Shown: positions 27,516 to 37,264, counted from the first letter of the stretch. The stretch is 64,000 nucleotides of DNA from Bacillus paralicheniformis (GCF_001042485.2 NZ_LBMN02000004.1:372001-436000); one strand, 5' to 3'. Numbers and translations: made by a program. Notes: generated by a model from the letters alone, not told the origin.

Positions 27516-27557
27516 TAAAAACGGCGTCCCGCATGTAAGCGGCAGACGCCGTTTTTA
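27516..27557. terminator. bidirectional terminator between protease gene and ywhB
   Basis: AAAAACGGCGTC and GACGCCGTTTTT form a perfect 12-bp stem between convergent genes. Confidence 0.92.
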
Positions 27558-27743
27558 TTACATATCGCTCATTCGTTTGCCGGCGACACCGTAGTTTTCC
27601 TTTTTCAATTCCTCAATGATGACCGCGATTTTTTCTGCAGGTGCGCCTGTTGTTTCGGAGACGGCTTCGGTCACTTTTTTCACCAGATTTCTTTTTTGAT
27701 CATCTGTGCGGCCTTCCAGCATTTGAACCGTTACGTACGGCAT
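27558..27743 (-). CDS. ywhB: 4-oxalocrotonate tautomerase-like protein YwhB
   Basis: A 61-residue tautomerase-superfamily enzyme with N-terminal Pro after Met (PYVTVQMLEGR), the conserved Arg near 11 and the GVAGKRM loop. B. subtilis YwhB ketonises 2-hydroxymuconate in vitro although its biological role is unclear. ATG at 27741-27743 follows GGAGGAG. Stand-alone gene, divergent from ywhC. Confidence 0.93.
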   Translation of the reverse strand: MPYVTVQMLEGRTDDQKRNLVKKVTEAVSETTGAPAEKIAVIIEELKKENYGVAGKRMSDM

Positions 27744-27802
27744 ATGTTCTCCTCCTCCTTTTAAAAAATGGCTGCTTACTTTAGCATCAGCTGCTCTTAT
27801 AG

Positions 27803-27808
27803 TATACT
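27803..27808 (+). promoter_or_regulatory. -10 element for ywhC
   Basis: TATACT lies about 43 bp before the probable ywhC start; the -35 match (TTTAGC) is poor. Confidence 0.35.
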
Positions 27809-27850
27809 GGAGATAGTAAATCTTTGTATATGAGAAAGAGGGAAAGCCAC

Positions 27851-28513
27851 ATTTTAGACCGTTTTCTTATTTATCCGCTGGAAATGATTCCGTATGTTGT
27901 TTTGACACTTGCTGCCGCATTCACTGTGCATGAGGTCGCCCATGCATATGTGGCATACAAATTCGGTGATGAGACGGCCAAACGGCAGGGCAGGCTGACG
28001 CTCAACCCGCTCAAGCATCTTGATCCGTTTGGAACGATTTTGATCTTTATTTTGGGATTCGGATGGGCAAAGCCGGTGCCCGTTAACCGCTTTTATTTTA
28101 AAAATCCGAGGCTGGCCGGATTTCTCGTGTCAATCGCAGGACCGATCAGCAACCTGATCCTTGCTTTCATCGGTTTTATATTGCTGCTTTTGTCCGTGAA
28201 GCTGTCCGGGACGCTGCCTTCCGGTTTTTACAGCGGCTTGCTTCAATTTTTTACGATTTGGGTGAATCTCAACCTGCTTTTATTTCTGTTTAATTTAATG
28301 CCGTTCCCGCCCCTTGACGGTTTTCGGGTTATACAGGATGTGGTCGCCCCCGATGTGCGGGCGAAGCTGTCGAAATATGAAGCGTACGGCTCGATCGTGT
28401 TTCTGATCATCGTCATTACGCCGCTTGGCCAATATGTATTCTGGCCGTTTTTGAATGAAGGGCGGGAATATATCATCTCGATATTTAACAGCGTTTTCCG
28501 GCCGCTGATGTAG
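27851..28513 (+). CDS. ywhC: site-2-protease-family (M50) membrane metalloprotease YwhC
   Basis: Polytopic zinc protease. Active-site HEVAH lies in an early membrane helix (VHEVAHAYVAYKFGD) and the third ligand lies in the NLMPFPPLDGFRV segment near residue 150. Five to six hydrophobic segments. The ribosome site AAAGAGGG (27835-27842) points to ATT 27851 as start, giving 220 residues that begin ILDRFLIYPLEM, close in length to B. subtilis YwhC (219). The in-frame ATG at 27830 lies upstream of that site and would start inside it. The start codon is therefore uncertain. It is 12 bp ahead of ywhD. Confidence 0.85.
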   Translation: MLDRFLIYPLEMIPYVVLTLAAAFTVHEVAHAYVAYKFGDETAKRQGRLTLNPLKHLDPFGTILIFILGFGWAKPVPVNRFYFKNPRLAGFLVSIAGPISNLILAFIGFILLLLSVKLSGTLPSGFYSGLLQFFTIWVNLNLLLFLFNLMPFPPLDGFRVIQDVVAPDVRAKLSKYEAYGSIVFLIIVITPLGQYVFWPFLNEGREYIISIFNSVFRPLM

Positions 28514-28525
28514 GAGGTATTTTTG

Positions 28526-29041
28526 ATGGAACAAGGAAAAAAGAAAAAAACAATCGGATTCAATATTATTAAAAGCGATCCGACGGACGGACACGGGGGA
28601 TTTGGTGCAGGGGCTTTAAGCCTTGACAACATCTCGCCTGTCTTTGTCGATGTCGAAGAGAAAGAAGCGTTTGTTGATATCGGCGCCATGCACGCCCGCA
28701 GCACGGTTGAAAAAGGAATCAAATTTTTGCCGAACAAGGAAGAGGTGCCGAACGGAAAACCTTACTGGCTTGTGTGGGTTACGATCGACCGCAGGGAAGA
28801 AGGCCCTTATTATGCGGGGGTGACGGCTTGCGAAATGACGGTGGACAGAAGCATCCGCCGCGGCTACAAATCGCTTCCGGAGCACGTGAATTTAATGGAT
28901 AAGTCGATGAAGCGGAAGATTATTGTCGAGCACATGGATGAAAGTTCCAAGCGCGTTCTGGCCGATTTTCTGAAAAATCATGATCAAGGGCTTTGGGACC
29001 GTTCATCAGACGAGCTGAAAAAGGGATTGCTTCAGCAATAG
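28526..29041 (+). CDS. ywhD: conserved hypothetical protein YwhD
   Basis: A 171-residue soluble protein of unknown function found in Bacillus. It begins with a Lys-rich stretch and contains PTDGHGGFGAGALSLDN and VWVTIDRREEGPYYAG; no catalytic motif was recognised. ATG 28526 follows AGGAGGT by eight bases; TTG 28523 is possible. It lies 12 bp after ywhC, so the two form an operon. Confidence 0.88.
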   Translation: MEQGKKKKTIGFNIIKSDPTDGHGGFGAGALSLDNISPVFVDVEEKEAFVDIGAMHARSTVEKGIKFLPNKEEVPNGKPYWLVWVTIDRREEGPYYAGVTACEMTVDRSIRRGYKSLPEHVNLMDKSMKRKIIVEHMDESSKRVLADFLKNHDQGLWDRSSDELKKGLLQQ

Positions 29042-29042
29042 G

Positions 29043-29079
29043 AAAAAACCCCCCGGACCGCCGTGAAGTCCGGGGGGTT
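29043..29079 (-). terminator. terminator of pbpG (and hairpin after ywhD)
   Basis: AACCCCCCGGAC / GTCCGGGGGGTT is a perfect 12-bp GC-rich stem. The T run is on the minus strand, so it primarily terminates the leftward pbpG gene. Confidence 0.88.
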
Positions 29080-29101
29080 CGTCTATCCCGCCCAAAAAAG
29101 T

Positions 29102-31174
29102 TTATTCTTCTTTTTTAAACCATTTTTCCCACCACTTTTCCCGCTTGTGGGGAGCGGCGGGTTTTTCGCGCCCGGCTTTTTGATCCTTATAGATTTCTTT
29201 TCCGTAGCAAACCTGCTCGGGTTCAGTACCTTCGATAAAATAAGCGAAATATTTGGACGGACAGCTGGGCGCCGCCGCATAGCCTGTAGCAGGGTCAATA
29301 TACATCCCTTTCACGCCTTCAGGCGGCTTTAAAGCTGCGGCGGGCGCGTTTTCAAGCGCTTTTTCCATAAATTTGGCCCAAATTTGTTTGGCATAGTTTT
29401 TCTCTGCGACGGCATCGATTGTCCGCTCTTTGTCATATCCCGTCCACACGCCTGAAGCAAGGCCGGGATAAAAGCCGATCATCCAGCTGTCGGTGCTGGT
29501 CGTTCCCGATTTTCCGGCGTATGGGCGCGTCAGCTGATCTGCGATCGTCCGCCCGGTAACAGATGTATAGCCGTTGAGTGATTTGTCGAACATTCCGCTC
29601 ATCATGTTGGCCGTGATAAAAGCCGCTCTTGGGTCAAGGATTTGTTTGCTTCGCTTCGGTTTTTCGTAAAGAACCTCCCCGTTCGAATCGGTAATTTTCG
29701 TAATAAAGGAAGGTTCGATTTTTTTTCCGCCATTGGCAAACATGGCGTATCCATTCACCATTTCAATCGGCTTCACGGGGGATGTTCCGAGCGCAAGCGA
29801 CGGCACTTTTTGCAGCGGGCTCGTGATGCCGAATTGTTTTGCAGCATCAATCAGTTTGTCCATGCCGAGGAAAAGGTGCGTTTTCACGGCGTAAATGTTA
29901 TCGGACAAAGCCAGGGCCTGAAGAAGAGTGATCGGGCCGTCTGCGTAATAGCCGTGATAGTTGCTCGGCGAATAAGCGCTGCCTTGCCCGAGCTCAAATG
30001 TCGTTTCCGCGCTCCTCATCCGGGTGGCCGGCGTAAAACCGTTTTGAACAGCCGAATAATAAAGGAAAGGCTTCATAGTGGAGCCGGGCTGCCGCATAGC
30101 CTGGGTTACGCGGTTAAACGGGCTTTTTTCGTAGTCGCGTCCTCCGACAAGCGCGAGAACGCTGCCGTCGGACGGATTGATCGCTGCAAACCCTGCCTGA
30201 ATGTCAGATGACGAATCAATCGTGCGTTCGATCGTGTCCTCGGCAATTTTTTGGAGACGCGGGTTGAGCGTGGTGAATACGTTGTAGCCGCCGGTTTCTG
30301 CTTGCTCCGGTGTCAAATGCAGCAAGCGCGCGATTTCTTTAACCGCTTCGTCATAAAAGTACGGAGCGGTTTTAGCGGTTGTTTGCTTATCCTGTTTTTC
30401 AAAGCGGAGCGGCAGTTTTTTCAGTTCTGCCGCCTGCTTTTTCGTCAGCTTGTTTTCTTTCTCCATCATTGTCAGGATCATTTCCTGGCGTTCTTTCGCC
30501 TTTTTTTCATTAACAAAAGGCGAATAAACGGAAGGACCCTTTGGAATGCCGGCAAGCATCGCAGCTTCCGCCGCATTGATATCCTTGGCCCGTTTGCCAA
30601 AATACATCCGGGAAGCAGCTTCGATTCCGTAGGCTCCATGCCCGTAATAAATCGTATTTAAATAGCCTTCCAAAATATCTTTCTTTGTGTAGTTTTGTTC
30701 GAGCCGTATCGTATAAAAAGCTTCATTCCACTTTCTTTTCCATGTTTTATCGTGGCCGAGGTAGAGGTTTCTCGCATATTGCTGTGTAATGGTGCTGGCT
30801 CCCTGAACTTTGGACATCGCCTTTAGATCGGCGATGAGGGCGCCGCCCATCCTCATATAGTCGAAGCCGTGGTGCCGGAAGAAGTTCCGGTCTTCAACGG
30901 CAAGTGTGGCATCGATGACGGCGGGATTGATGCTCTTCAGCGAAACCCAGTACCGCTTTTGCCCGTAATGCGTCTCCCCTATCTGCTTTCCGCTTCCGTC
31001 ATACAGCACGGTAGACCTCGGCACCTGAATCGAAGGAGCGCCTTGCCATTTGGCTGCCAGGACCACCGTCATGACAACGATTGAAAGGAAGATCAGCATC
31101 AATGCTCCCATGAACAAAAATGCGCGTATCGTCTTGATAGTTAAACGGACCCGCTTGTCCGTCATCATGTCCAT
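29102..31174 (-). CDS. pbpG: bifunctional class A penicillin-binding protein PbpG (PBP2d)
   Basis: Peptidoglycan glycosyltransferase/transpeptidase active in the forespore during sporulation in B. subtilis. 690 residues: short cytosolic tail, one membrane anchor (about 16-45), glycosyltransferase domain with AVEDRNFFRHHGFD, GASTITQQYARNLY and GYLNTIYYGHGAYGIEAAS, and transpeptidase domain with catalytic Ser in RQPGSTMKP, the SDN motif in LALSDNIYAV and KSGTT near 565. ATG at 31172-31174 is chosen for GGGAGGA nine bases upstream. A prespore-type promoter precedes it. Confidence 0.95.
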   Translation of the reverse strand: MDMMTDKRVRLTIKTIRAFLFMGALMLIFLSIVVMTVVLAAKWQGAPSIQVPRSTVLYDGSGKQIGETHYGQKRYWVSLKSINPAVIDATLAVEDRNFFRHHGFDYMRMGGALIADLKAMSKVQGASTITQQYARNLYLGHDKTWKRKWNEAFYTIRLEQNYTKKDILEGYLNTIYYGHGAYGIEAASRMYFGKRAKDINAAEAAMLAGIPKGPSVYSPFVNEKKAKERQEMILTMMEKENKLTKKQAAELKKLPLRFEKQDKQTTAKTAPYFYDEAVKEIARLLHLTPEQAETGGYNVFTTLNPRLQKIAEDTIERTIDSSSDIQAGFAAINPSDGSVLALVGGRDYEKSPFNRVTQAMRQPGSTMKPFLYYSAVQNGFTPATRMRSAETTFELGQGSAYSPSNYHGYYADGPITLLQALALSDNIYAVKTHLFLGMDKLIDAAKQFGITSPLQKVPSLALGTSPVKPIEMVNGYAMFANGGKKIEPSFITKITDSNGEVLYEKPKRSKQILDPRAAFITANMMSGMFDKSLNGYTSVTGRTIADQLTRPYAGKSGTTSTDSWMIGFYPGLASGVWTGYDKERTIDAVAEKNYAKQIWAKFMEKALENAPAAALKPPEGVKGMYIDPATGYAAAPSCPSKYFAYFIEGTEPEQVCYGKEIYKDQKAGREKPAAPHKREKWWEKWFKKEE

Positions 31175-31209
31175 GTTCAAATCTCCTCCCGGATAAATAA
31201 ATGTTCTTA

Positions 31210-31241
31210 TCATTATGAGGAAAAAGAGGAGGGTTTAAACA
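31210..31241 (-). promoter_or_regulatory. sigma-F/sigma-G-like promoter of pbpG
   Basis: On the minus strand TGTTTA is followed after 18 nt by CATAATGA, close to the forespore sigma-G/F pattern (TGMATA / CATAMTA). It lies about 35 bp before the start. Confidence 0.5.
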
Positions 31242-31412
31242 AGCGGGAAGGAAAAAACCGCAGACCCTCTAGGAGGCGATTAACAGAGCAACCGGAGGAA
31301 TCCTCAGTTTTGGCAGTCGCCGCTGCAGAATAAGCTTATGTACATCTGTGGCAAGCTCAGCCCAAAACAGCCGTCGGGAATGGAATGACTCCTGAAAATG
31401 AATCGATCCGTC

Positions 31413-31441
31413 TTTACAATCACCTGCAATTCCTCTATACT
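31413..31441 (+). promoter_or_regulatory. sigma-A promoter of speE
   Basis: TTTACA (31413-31418), 17-nt spacer, TATACT (31436-31441), about 100 bp before the speE start. The rest of the 368-bp pbpG-speE gap shows no gene. Confidence 0.75.
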
Positions 31442-31542
31442 TTTTCCTTAGGCAAAAGCCGATGCTTCAGTGCAGAATAATCGTCGCCGCAGGCGAGAAA
31501 AATAGATGGAAATACAGCTTATCACGAAAGGAAGATGACGCT

Positions 31543-32373
31543 TTGAGCGGACTTTGGTACACAGAGAAGCAAACGAAAAACTTCGGCATTACGATGAAAA
31601 TCAACAAGACTTTACATACAGAGCAGACGGACTTTCAAAAGCTCGAAATGGCCGAGACGGAAGAATTCGGCAACATGCTGTTTCTTGACGGCATGGTCAT
31701 GACATCTGAAAAAGATGAATTTGTCTACCACGAAATGGTGGCGCATGTGCCCCTGTTTACGCATCCGAACCCTGAGCATGTACTTGTGGTCGGCGGCGGA
31801 GACGGCGGCGTCATCCGTGAAATTTTGAAGCATCAGAGCGTCAAAAAAGCGACGCTTGTCGATATCGACGGCAAGGTGATCGAATACTCTAAGAAATTTT
31901 TGCCTTCCATTGCAGGCAAACTTGACGATCCGCGCGTCGAAGTAAAGGTCGATGACGGCTTTATGCACATTGCAGAATCTGAAAATGAGTACGATGTCAT
32001 CATGGTCGATTCAACCGAGCCTGTAGGGCCGGCTGTCAACTTGTTTACAAAAGGCTTTTACGCCGGCATAGCAAATGCGCTAAAGGAAGACGGCATTTTT
32101 GTTGCTCAGACGGACAACCCTTGGTTTACACCTGAACTGATCACTAACGTTCAGCGCGATGTAAAAGAGATCTTTCCGATTACAAAGCTGTATTTGGCCA
32201 ACATTCCGACATATCCAAGCGGATTGTGGACGTTTACGATCGGTTCGAAAAAATACGATCCTCTTGAAGTGGAGGACAGTCGCTTCTTCGATATTGAGAC
32301 GAAATACTATACAAAAGAAATTCATAAAGCGGCATTCGTCCTTCCGAAATTCGTCAGCGATTTAATCAAATAA
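31543..32373 (+). CDS. speE: spermidine synthase SpeE
   Basis: Aminopropyltransferase joining putrescine and decarboxylated S-adenosylmethionine into spermidine. TTG 31543 gives 276 residues, the B. subtilis length, starting [15 protein letters not shown], with AAAGGAAG upstream; the longer upstream frame has no such similarity. Motifs: [12 protein letters not shown] (SAM-type fold), [26 protein letters not shown] and YPSGLWTF. Next to speB, which supplies putrescine. Confidence 0.96.
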   Translation: MSGLWYTEKQTKNFGITMKINKTLHTEQTDFQKLEMAETEEFGNMLFLDGMVMTSEKDEFVYHEMVAHVPLFTHPNPEHVLVVGGGDGGVIREILKHQSVKKATLVDIDGKVIEYSKKFLPSIAGKLDDPRVEVKVDDGFMHIAESENEYDVIMVDSTEPVGPAVNLFTKGFYAGIANALKEDGIFVAQTDNPWFTPELITNVQRDVKEIFPITKLYLANIPTYPSGLWTFTIGSKKYDPLEVEDSRFFDIETKYYTKEIHKAAFVLPKFVSDLIK

Positions 32374-32427
32374 AACAGTTTGGCGCAGGATGGTATTCTG
32401 CGCTTTTTTTCAGGGAGGTTTTTGAAG

Positions 32428-33300
32428 ATGAGATTTGATGAAGCATATTCCGGCAAGGTGTTTATCGCAAGCCGCCCCGATTGGGAAGAGGCGGACGCCA
32501 TCCTTTACGGCATGCCGATGGATTGGACGGTCAGCTACCGTCCCGGATCGCGCTTCGGTCCGGCGAGAATCCGCGAGGTGTCCATCGGGCTTGAAGAATA
32601 CAGCCCTTATTTGGACAGGGAGCTTGACGAGGTTCATTTCTTTGACGCCGGCGACATCCCGCTGCCTTTCGGGAACCCGCAGAAGAGCCTCGACATGATT
32701 GAAGAATATGTTGACAGCATTTTAGAAAAAGGAAAATTCCCGCTCGGAATGGGAGGAGAGCACCTCGTTTCATGGCCGGTTATTAAAGCGATGTATAAAA
32801 AATATCCCGATCTTGCCATCATCCATATGGATGCGCACACAGATCTCCGCGTCGACTATGAAGGAGAGCCGCTCTCGCATTCGACGCCGATCCGCAAAGC
32901 AGCGGAACTGATCGGTCCCGGCAATGTCTATTCATTCGGCATCCGCTCCGGTATGAAAGAGGAGTTTGAATGGGCAAACGAAAACGGTATGCACATTTCC
33001 AAATTTGAAGTGCTTGAGCCGCTTAAATCCGTCCTGCCGAAACTCGCAGGGCGTCCGGTTTATGTAACGATTGACATCGATGTCTTAGATCCCGCTCATG
33101 CGCCGGGAACCGGTACGGTTGACGCCGGAGGCATCACATCAAAAGAGCTGCTCGCTTCGATTCACGAAATCGCCCGCTCAGACGTCAACGTCGTTGGAGG
33201 AGACCTGGTTGAGGTCGCTCCGGTCTACGACCATTCGGAACAAACCGCAAATACGGCAAGCAAGCTGATTCGCGAAATGCTGCTCGGCTGGGTGAAATAA
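32428..33300 (+). CDS. speB: agmatinase SpeB
   Basis: Mn-dependent ureohydrolase cleaving agmatine to putrescine and urea. 290 residues from ATG 32428 (GGGAGGT upstream), equal to the B. subtilis protein. Mn-binding motifs of the arginase family are intact: GGEHLVSWP, HMDAHTDLR and TIDIDVLDPAHAPGTGT. Co-transcribed with speE (54-bp gap) and closed by a terminator. Confidence 0.96.
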   Translation: MRFDEAYSGKVFIASRPDWEEADAILYGMPMDWTVSYRPGSRFGPARIREVSIGLEEYSPYLDRELDEVHFFDAGDIPLPFGNPQKSLDMIEEYVDSILEKGKFPLGMGGEHLVSWPVIKAMYKKYPDLAIIHMDAHTDLRVDYEGEPLSHSTPIRKAAELIGPGNVYSFGIRSGMKEEFEWANENGMHISKFEVLEPLKSVLPKLAGRPVYVTIDIDVLDPAHAPGTGTVDAGGITSKELLASIHEIARSDVNVVGGDLVEVAPVYDHSEQTANTASKLIREMLLGWVK

Positions 33301-33301
33301 A

Positions 33302-33333
33302 CAGGCTGTCCTTTTTCGGGACGGCTTTTTTCT
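33302..33333 (+). terminator. terminator after speEB
   Basis: GCTGTCC / GGGACGGC stem followed by TTTTTT. Confidence 0.8.
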
Positions 33334-33455
33334 TAGAAAATGGTTTATCTTCCCGTCCGTTCTGTTAAGATGGTATAAAGGAGCAGCGGTTGAACTTTTT
33401 TTCCCGAATGATTATACTAATCAAGTCAAATCGGATCAAAAAAGGAAGTGTCGGA

Positions 33456-33884
33456 ATGAACCAGGAGACACCCGTTAATATCCATGTGAAATCTGTTATC
33501 CGGGAAGGATCGGACACGGAAACGATCGAGTTCCGGACAACTGGGTTTTATTATATGAAAAAAGATAAAATATATCTTTCTTATCATGAAGAGCATGATG
33601 CGGGAAAGGTGAAGACGATCGTAAAAGCAAGCGAAAACGAAGTTCTGGTGATGCGTTCCGGCGCCATTGAAATGAAACAGCGTTTCAGGCCGGGCAGCCG
33701 CACCGTCACTCATTATAAAATGCCTTTCGGCAGGCTCGAGCTTGGCGTGGATACAAAATCCGTATCAGTCACCCGGCAGCCGCCAGACGGAAAGATCAGC
33801 GTTGAGTACGATATGATTGTAAGCGATGAACAAAAGCATTTACATATGATGTCGATTTCGTATAGAGGAGGACACGAGTCATGA
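33456..33884 (+). CDS. ywiB: DUF1934 beta-barrel protein YwiB
   Basis: A 142-residue cytosolic protein of the YwiB/DUF1934 family, predicted lipocalin-like beta-barrel; ligand unknown. Conserved stretches include [20 protein letters not shown] and [17 protein letters not shown] 33456 follows AAGGAAGTG. It overlaps argS by the ATGA at 33881-33884, so translation of argS is probably coupled to it. Confidence 0.9.
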   Translation: MNQETPVNIHVKSVIREGSDTETIEFRTTGFYYMKKDKIYLSYHEEHDAGKVKTIVKASENEVLVMRSGAIEMKQRFRPGSRTVTHYKMPFGRLELGVDTKSVSVTRQPPDGKISVEYDMIVSDEQKHLHMMSISYRGGHES

Positions 33885-35551
33885 ACATAGTCGAACAAAT
33901 GAAAGATGTGCTGAAGCAGGAAATTAAAGAAGCTGTCATGAAAGCCGGCCTCGCCGCAGAAAGCGAGATTCCCGAAGTCGTATTGGAAGTCCCGAAAGAC
34001 AAGTCGCATGGAGACTATTCCACTAACATGGCGATGCAGCTGGCGAGAATCGCCAAAAAAGCGCCGCGGAATATTGCCGAGGAAATCGTCGCATCCTTTG
34101 ATAAAGGAAAAGCGTCGATCGACAAACTTGATATCGCAGGACCGGGTTTTATCAATTTCTACATGAACAATCAATATTTAACGAAGCTCATTCCGGCTGT
34201 GCTTGAAGCAGGAGAGGCCTACGGTGAAACAAATATCGGAGGCGGAGAACGCGTTCAGGTGGAATTCGTCTCAGCAAACCCGACGGGCAACCTGCATCTT
34301 GGACATGCCCGCGGAGCCGCTGTCGGAGATTCTCTCTGCAATGTACTTGAAAAAGCGGGGTATGAAGTGAGCCGCGAATATTACATCAACGATGCCGGCA
34401 ATCAAATCAACAACCTCGCATTATCCGTCGAGGCCCGTTACTTTCAGGCGCTTGGAAAAGACAAGCCGATGCCTGAAGACGGATATCACGGCGAAGACAT
34501 TAAGGAAATCGGCCGAAAGCTCGCCGATGAATTCGGCGACCGTTTTGTTCATGAAGAAGAGAGCGAACGCCTCGCGTTTTTCCGTGAATACGGCTTAAAG
34601 TACGAATTAGGCAAACTTCGTGAAGACCTCGAGAATTTCCGTGTCCCATTTGATGTCTGGTACTCAGAGACATCGCTTTACCAAAACGGAAAGATCGATC
34701 AGGCGCTCGAAGCCCTTCGCGAAAAAGGGCACATCTATGAAGAAGACGGGGCGACATGGTTCCGCTCGACGGCGTTCGGCGATGACAAAGACCGCGTCCT
34801 GATCAAAAAAGACGGGTCCTACACGTATCTTCTGCCTGACATCGCTTATCACAAAGACAAGCTTGACCGCGGCTTCCAAAAGCTGATCAACGTATGGGGA
34901 GCGGACCATCACGGCTATATCCCGCGCATGAAAGCGGCCATTGAAGCGCTCGGTTATGACAAAGAAACGCTTGAGGTCGAGATCATCCAGCTCGTCCATC
35001 TCTACAAGAACGGCGAAAAAATGAAGATGAGCAAAAGAACCGGAAAAGCTGTGACAATGCGCGATCTCATTGATGAGGTCGGCCTTGACGCGGTGCGTTA
35101 CTTCTTTGCGATGCGCAGCGCCGATACGCACATGGACTTTGATCTTGACCTGGCTGTCTCCACATCGAATGAAAACCCGGTTTACTACGCGCAGTACGCT
35201 CATGCGAGAATTTGCAGCATGCTGCGACAAGGCGAAGAAAAAGGTATTTCATTTGAAGGGAACCTTGACCTGACGAAAATCGCTTCTGAAAAAGAGTATG
35301 ATCTGCTTAAAGTGATCGGCTCGTTCCCTGAGGCTGTCGCCGATGCCGCAGAGAAGCGGATTCCGCACCGCATTACAAACTATATTTTTGAATTGGCATC
35401 TGTGCTCCACAGTTTTTACAATGCTGAGAAAGTTCTCGATCCGGCAGATGAAGAAAAAAGCCGAGCGCGTTTATCATTGATGAAGGCAACACAAATCACA
35501 TTAAATAATGCACTCAAGCTGATCGGCGTATCAGCTCCTGAAAAAATGTAA
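33881..35551 (+). CDS. argS: arginyl-tRNA synthetase ArgS
   Basis: Class I aminoacyl-tRNA synthetase charging tRNA-Arg. 556 residues with an N-terminal Add1 domain, the HIGH-type motif HLGH in [15 protein letters not shown] (about 130) and the KMSKS-type KMKMSKRTG (about 385), then a DALR anticodon-binding domain ([15 protein letters not shown]). Overlaps ywiB by four bases. Confidence 0.97.
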   Translation: MNIVEQMKDVLKQEIKEAVMKAGLAAESEIPEVVLEVPKDKSHGDYSTNMAMQLARIAKKAPRNIAEEIVASFDKGKASIDKLDIAGPGFINFYMNNQYLTKLIPAVLEAGEAYGETNIGGGERVQVEFVSANPTGNLHLGHARGAAVGDSLCNVLEKAGYEVSREYYINDAGNQINNLALSVEARYFQALGKDKPMPEDGYHGEDIKEIGRKLADEFGDRFVHEEESERLAFFREYGLKYELGKLREDLENFRVPFDVWYSETSLYQNGKIDQALEALREKGHIYEEDGATWFRSTAFGDDKDRVLIKKDGSYTYLLPDIAYHKDKLDRGFQKLINVWGADHHGYIPRMKAAIEALGYDKETLEVEIIQLVHLYKNGEKMKMSKRTGKAVTMRDLIDEVGLDAVRYFFAMRSADTHMDFDLDLAVSTSNENPVYYAQYAHARICSMLRQGEEKGISFEGNLDLTKIASEKEYDLLKVIGSFPEAVADAAEKRIPHRITNYIFELASVLHSFYNAEKVLDPADEEKSRARLSLMKATQITLNNALKLIGVSAPEKM

Positions 35552-35555
35552 AACG

Positions 35556-35586
35556 AATCCCCCGTCCTTTGAACGGGGGATTTTTT
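35556..35586 (+). terminator. terminator after argS
   Basis: AATCCCCCGT / ACGGGGGATT stem with a T run. Confidence 0.92.
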
Positions 35587-35636
35587 CTTGATTTGGTGAG
35601 GAGGCGTCTCACACAAGGAAGGTCCGTCGCCTTCCC

Positions 35637-35903
35637 TTATTGAACTTGAGCGTCAGAAAGAATCGATTGTGCTTTTCTTACTAACTCCTGCGCCATCTTC
35701 CCTTCGATGACAATCAGGCACTCATTTTCGCGATTGGCCATTCTGAACATTTCCAGTTCAATTAAATCTTTAATTTTGCACATTGTTTTTCTTGAGCATA
35801 TATATAGCTGATGTCTGGCTGAGCGGCAAAGTCTGTACAGCTCAATCAAGTTTTTTAATGTCATCGATTGTGCGCGGAGCTTAATCGACTCTGCTTGGTT
35901 CAT
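35637..35903 (-). CDS. small hypothetical protein (YwjC-like by position)
   Basis: An 88-residue soluble protein, helical, with CRSARHQLYICSRKTMCKIKD (three Cys) in the middle. I do not recognise a domain. The position next to the cardiolipin synthase gene matches B. subtilis ywjC, but similarity could not be checked. GGAGGG is four bases before ATG 35906 and seven before ATG 35903; the latter is preferred. Monocistronic, leftward. Confidence 0.65.
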   Translation of the reverse strand: MNQAESIKLRAQSMTLKNLIELYRLCRSARHQLYICSRKTMCKIKDLIELEMFRMANRENECLIVIEGKMAQELVRKAQSILSDAQVQ

Positions 35904-35976
35904 CATATATCCCTCCGTATGTAATCATCACTTTGGTGAAATGTTACCCGCATGTTATGCAGGATAAACGTACGAT

Positions 35977-37167
35977 TCATAAAAAATATGAAATCGATTT
36001 CGCCAGCCATTCGATGGGCCGCTGCATCACCGGCCGCTTCGCATACCGCTCCTTTGTCAGAAGCTCGGCGTGTTCAATACTTTCCTTGACGACGTCAAAG
36101 AATTGTTTTGTCCAGTCTTTATCATGGATGACGACATTCACTTCATCATTGAGAAACAGGCTTCGATTGTCAAAATTTGATGTTCCGATCATCACATGCC
36201 GGTCGTCGACGATCAATGCTTTTGCATGATAAAAGCCTCTGTAGTACCGGTAAATATAGCAACCCGCCTCCAAAAGTGCGGGAAAGTTCGTGTAGGCGGC
36301 CTCTTTGACAAGCGGATGGTCGGCTTTCATCGGCACGAGAACCGAGACGATCACGCCTCTTTCCCTGGCTGAAAGAACTGCTTGCTGCAAAGCCGGACTC
36401 GGAATATAGTACGGCGTGCAAATCATGATTCTTTCTTTTGCCTGATCAATAAATGAAATGTATTTTCCTTCCAGAGAAAACCCTTTTGTCGCATGTATCG
36501 AATGGGTGACAGCTCCTTGATGGAGCGGCGGGAACATACCGCTGTCCGGCTGTGATAGCGGCGCTTCTCTATTGAAGTCTGATAAAAAAATGTGCTGCAA
36601 GTCGGCAACACCTTCCCCCGTCATTCGCAAATGGTAATCCTTCCACGGGCCGAATTCCGCTTTTTTACCAAGGTATTCTTTCGCAATGTTAAATCCGCCC
36701 ACATAGCCGATCTTTCCGTCTATGACGGCGATTTTCCGGTGATTTCTTGCATTCAGTCGATAAAAGAAATAAGGGAAGCCCGGATTGTTGACAAAAAAAA
36801 CGTGCGCTCCGCTTTGTTTCAAGTCTGACAGCGTTTTTTTCTTTACCTTCATCGCGCCGATCCGGTCAATCAGCAAGCGTACGCATACGCCGGCTTTCGC
36901 TTTATCCTTCAGCATTTTTAAAAATTCAAGGCTGATATCATCGTTCTTCACAATATAAAACATGACATGCACCGACGATTCGGCCTGGCGGATGTCATCC
37001 AGCAGCCGCTCACACAAGTCTTCTCCGTTATGAATCAGTTCAATATCGCTTTTCTTCTCTGAAAAAACGGGTTCGTAGGCTTTCCTTTCAAAGGCTTTGC
37101 GGCCGAAACGGAAATCGAGCGCAAGAAGCAGGATGAGAAAACATACCATAATCATAAGCGGCACCAA
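35977..37167 (-). CDS. ywjE: cardiolipin synthase-like phospholipase D protein YwjE
   Basis: Membrane-anchored phospholipase-D-superfamily enzyme that condenses phosphatidylglycerols to cardiolipin. One N-terminal membrane segment is followed by two HKD motifs: RNHRKIAVIDGKIGYVGGFN (about 145) and FYHAKALIVDDRHVMIGTSN (about 325). TTG at 37165-37167 is chosen because AAAGGGAG is eight bases upstream and gives 396 residues, near the B. subtilis length; the ATG at 37221 would add 18 residues. Position next to fadF identifies it as YwjE rather than ClsA or YwiE. Confidence 0.9.
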   Translation of the reverse strand: MVPLMIMVCFLILLLALDFRFGRKAFERKAYEPVFSEKKSDIELIHNGEDLCERLLDDIRQAESSVHVMFYIVKNDDISLEFLKMLKDKAKAGVCVRLLIDRIGAMKVKKKTLSDLKQSGAHVFFVNNPGFPYFFYRLNARNHRKIAVIDGKIGYVGGFNIAKEYLGKKAEFGPWKDYHLRMTGEGVADLQHIFLSDFNREAPLSQPDSGMFPPLHQGAVTHSIHATKGFSLEGKYISFIDQAKERIMICTPYYIPSPALQQAVLSARERGVIVSVLVPMKADHPLVKEAAYTNFPALLEAGCYIYRYYRGFYHAKALIVDDRHVMIGTSNFDNRSLFLNDEVNVVIHDKDWTKQFFDVVKESIEHAELLTKERYAKRPVMQRPIEWLAKSISYFL

Positions 37168-37234
37168 TGAAGACACTCCCTTTTTTCGTGTAAAGAATAG
37201 TGTCCCCCTAATTTCCTGCATTTATGAAAACATA

Positions 37235-37264
37235 TTGACTGAACACTCATTCATTATTTAAGAT
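37235..37264 (+). promoter_or_regulatory. sigma-A promoter of the fadF operon
   Basis: TTGACT (37235-37240), 18-nt spacer, TAAGAT (37259-37264), covered by the FadR box, about 50 bp before the fadF start. Confidence 0.6.
37236..37253 (+). promoter_or_regulatory. FadR operator upstream of fadF
   Basis: TGACTGAACACTCATTCA is close to the B. subtilis FadR (TetR-family) palindrome TGAATGANTANTCATTCA. It overlaps the promoter, so FadR would block transcription until long-chain acyl-CoA releases it. Confidence 0.75.

Noticed and set aside
30251-30661. 136-codon rightward frame inside pbpG
   Set aside because: Antisense to the conserved penicillin-binding protein; composition is that of a shadow frame.
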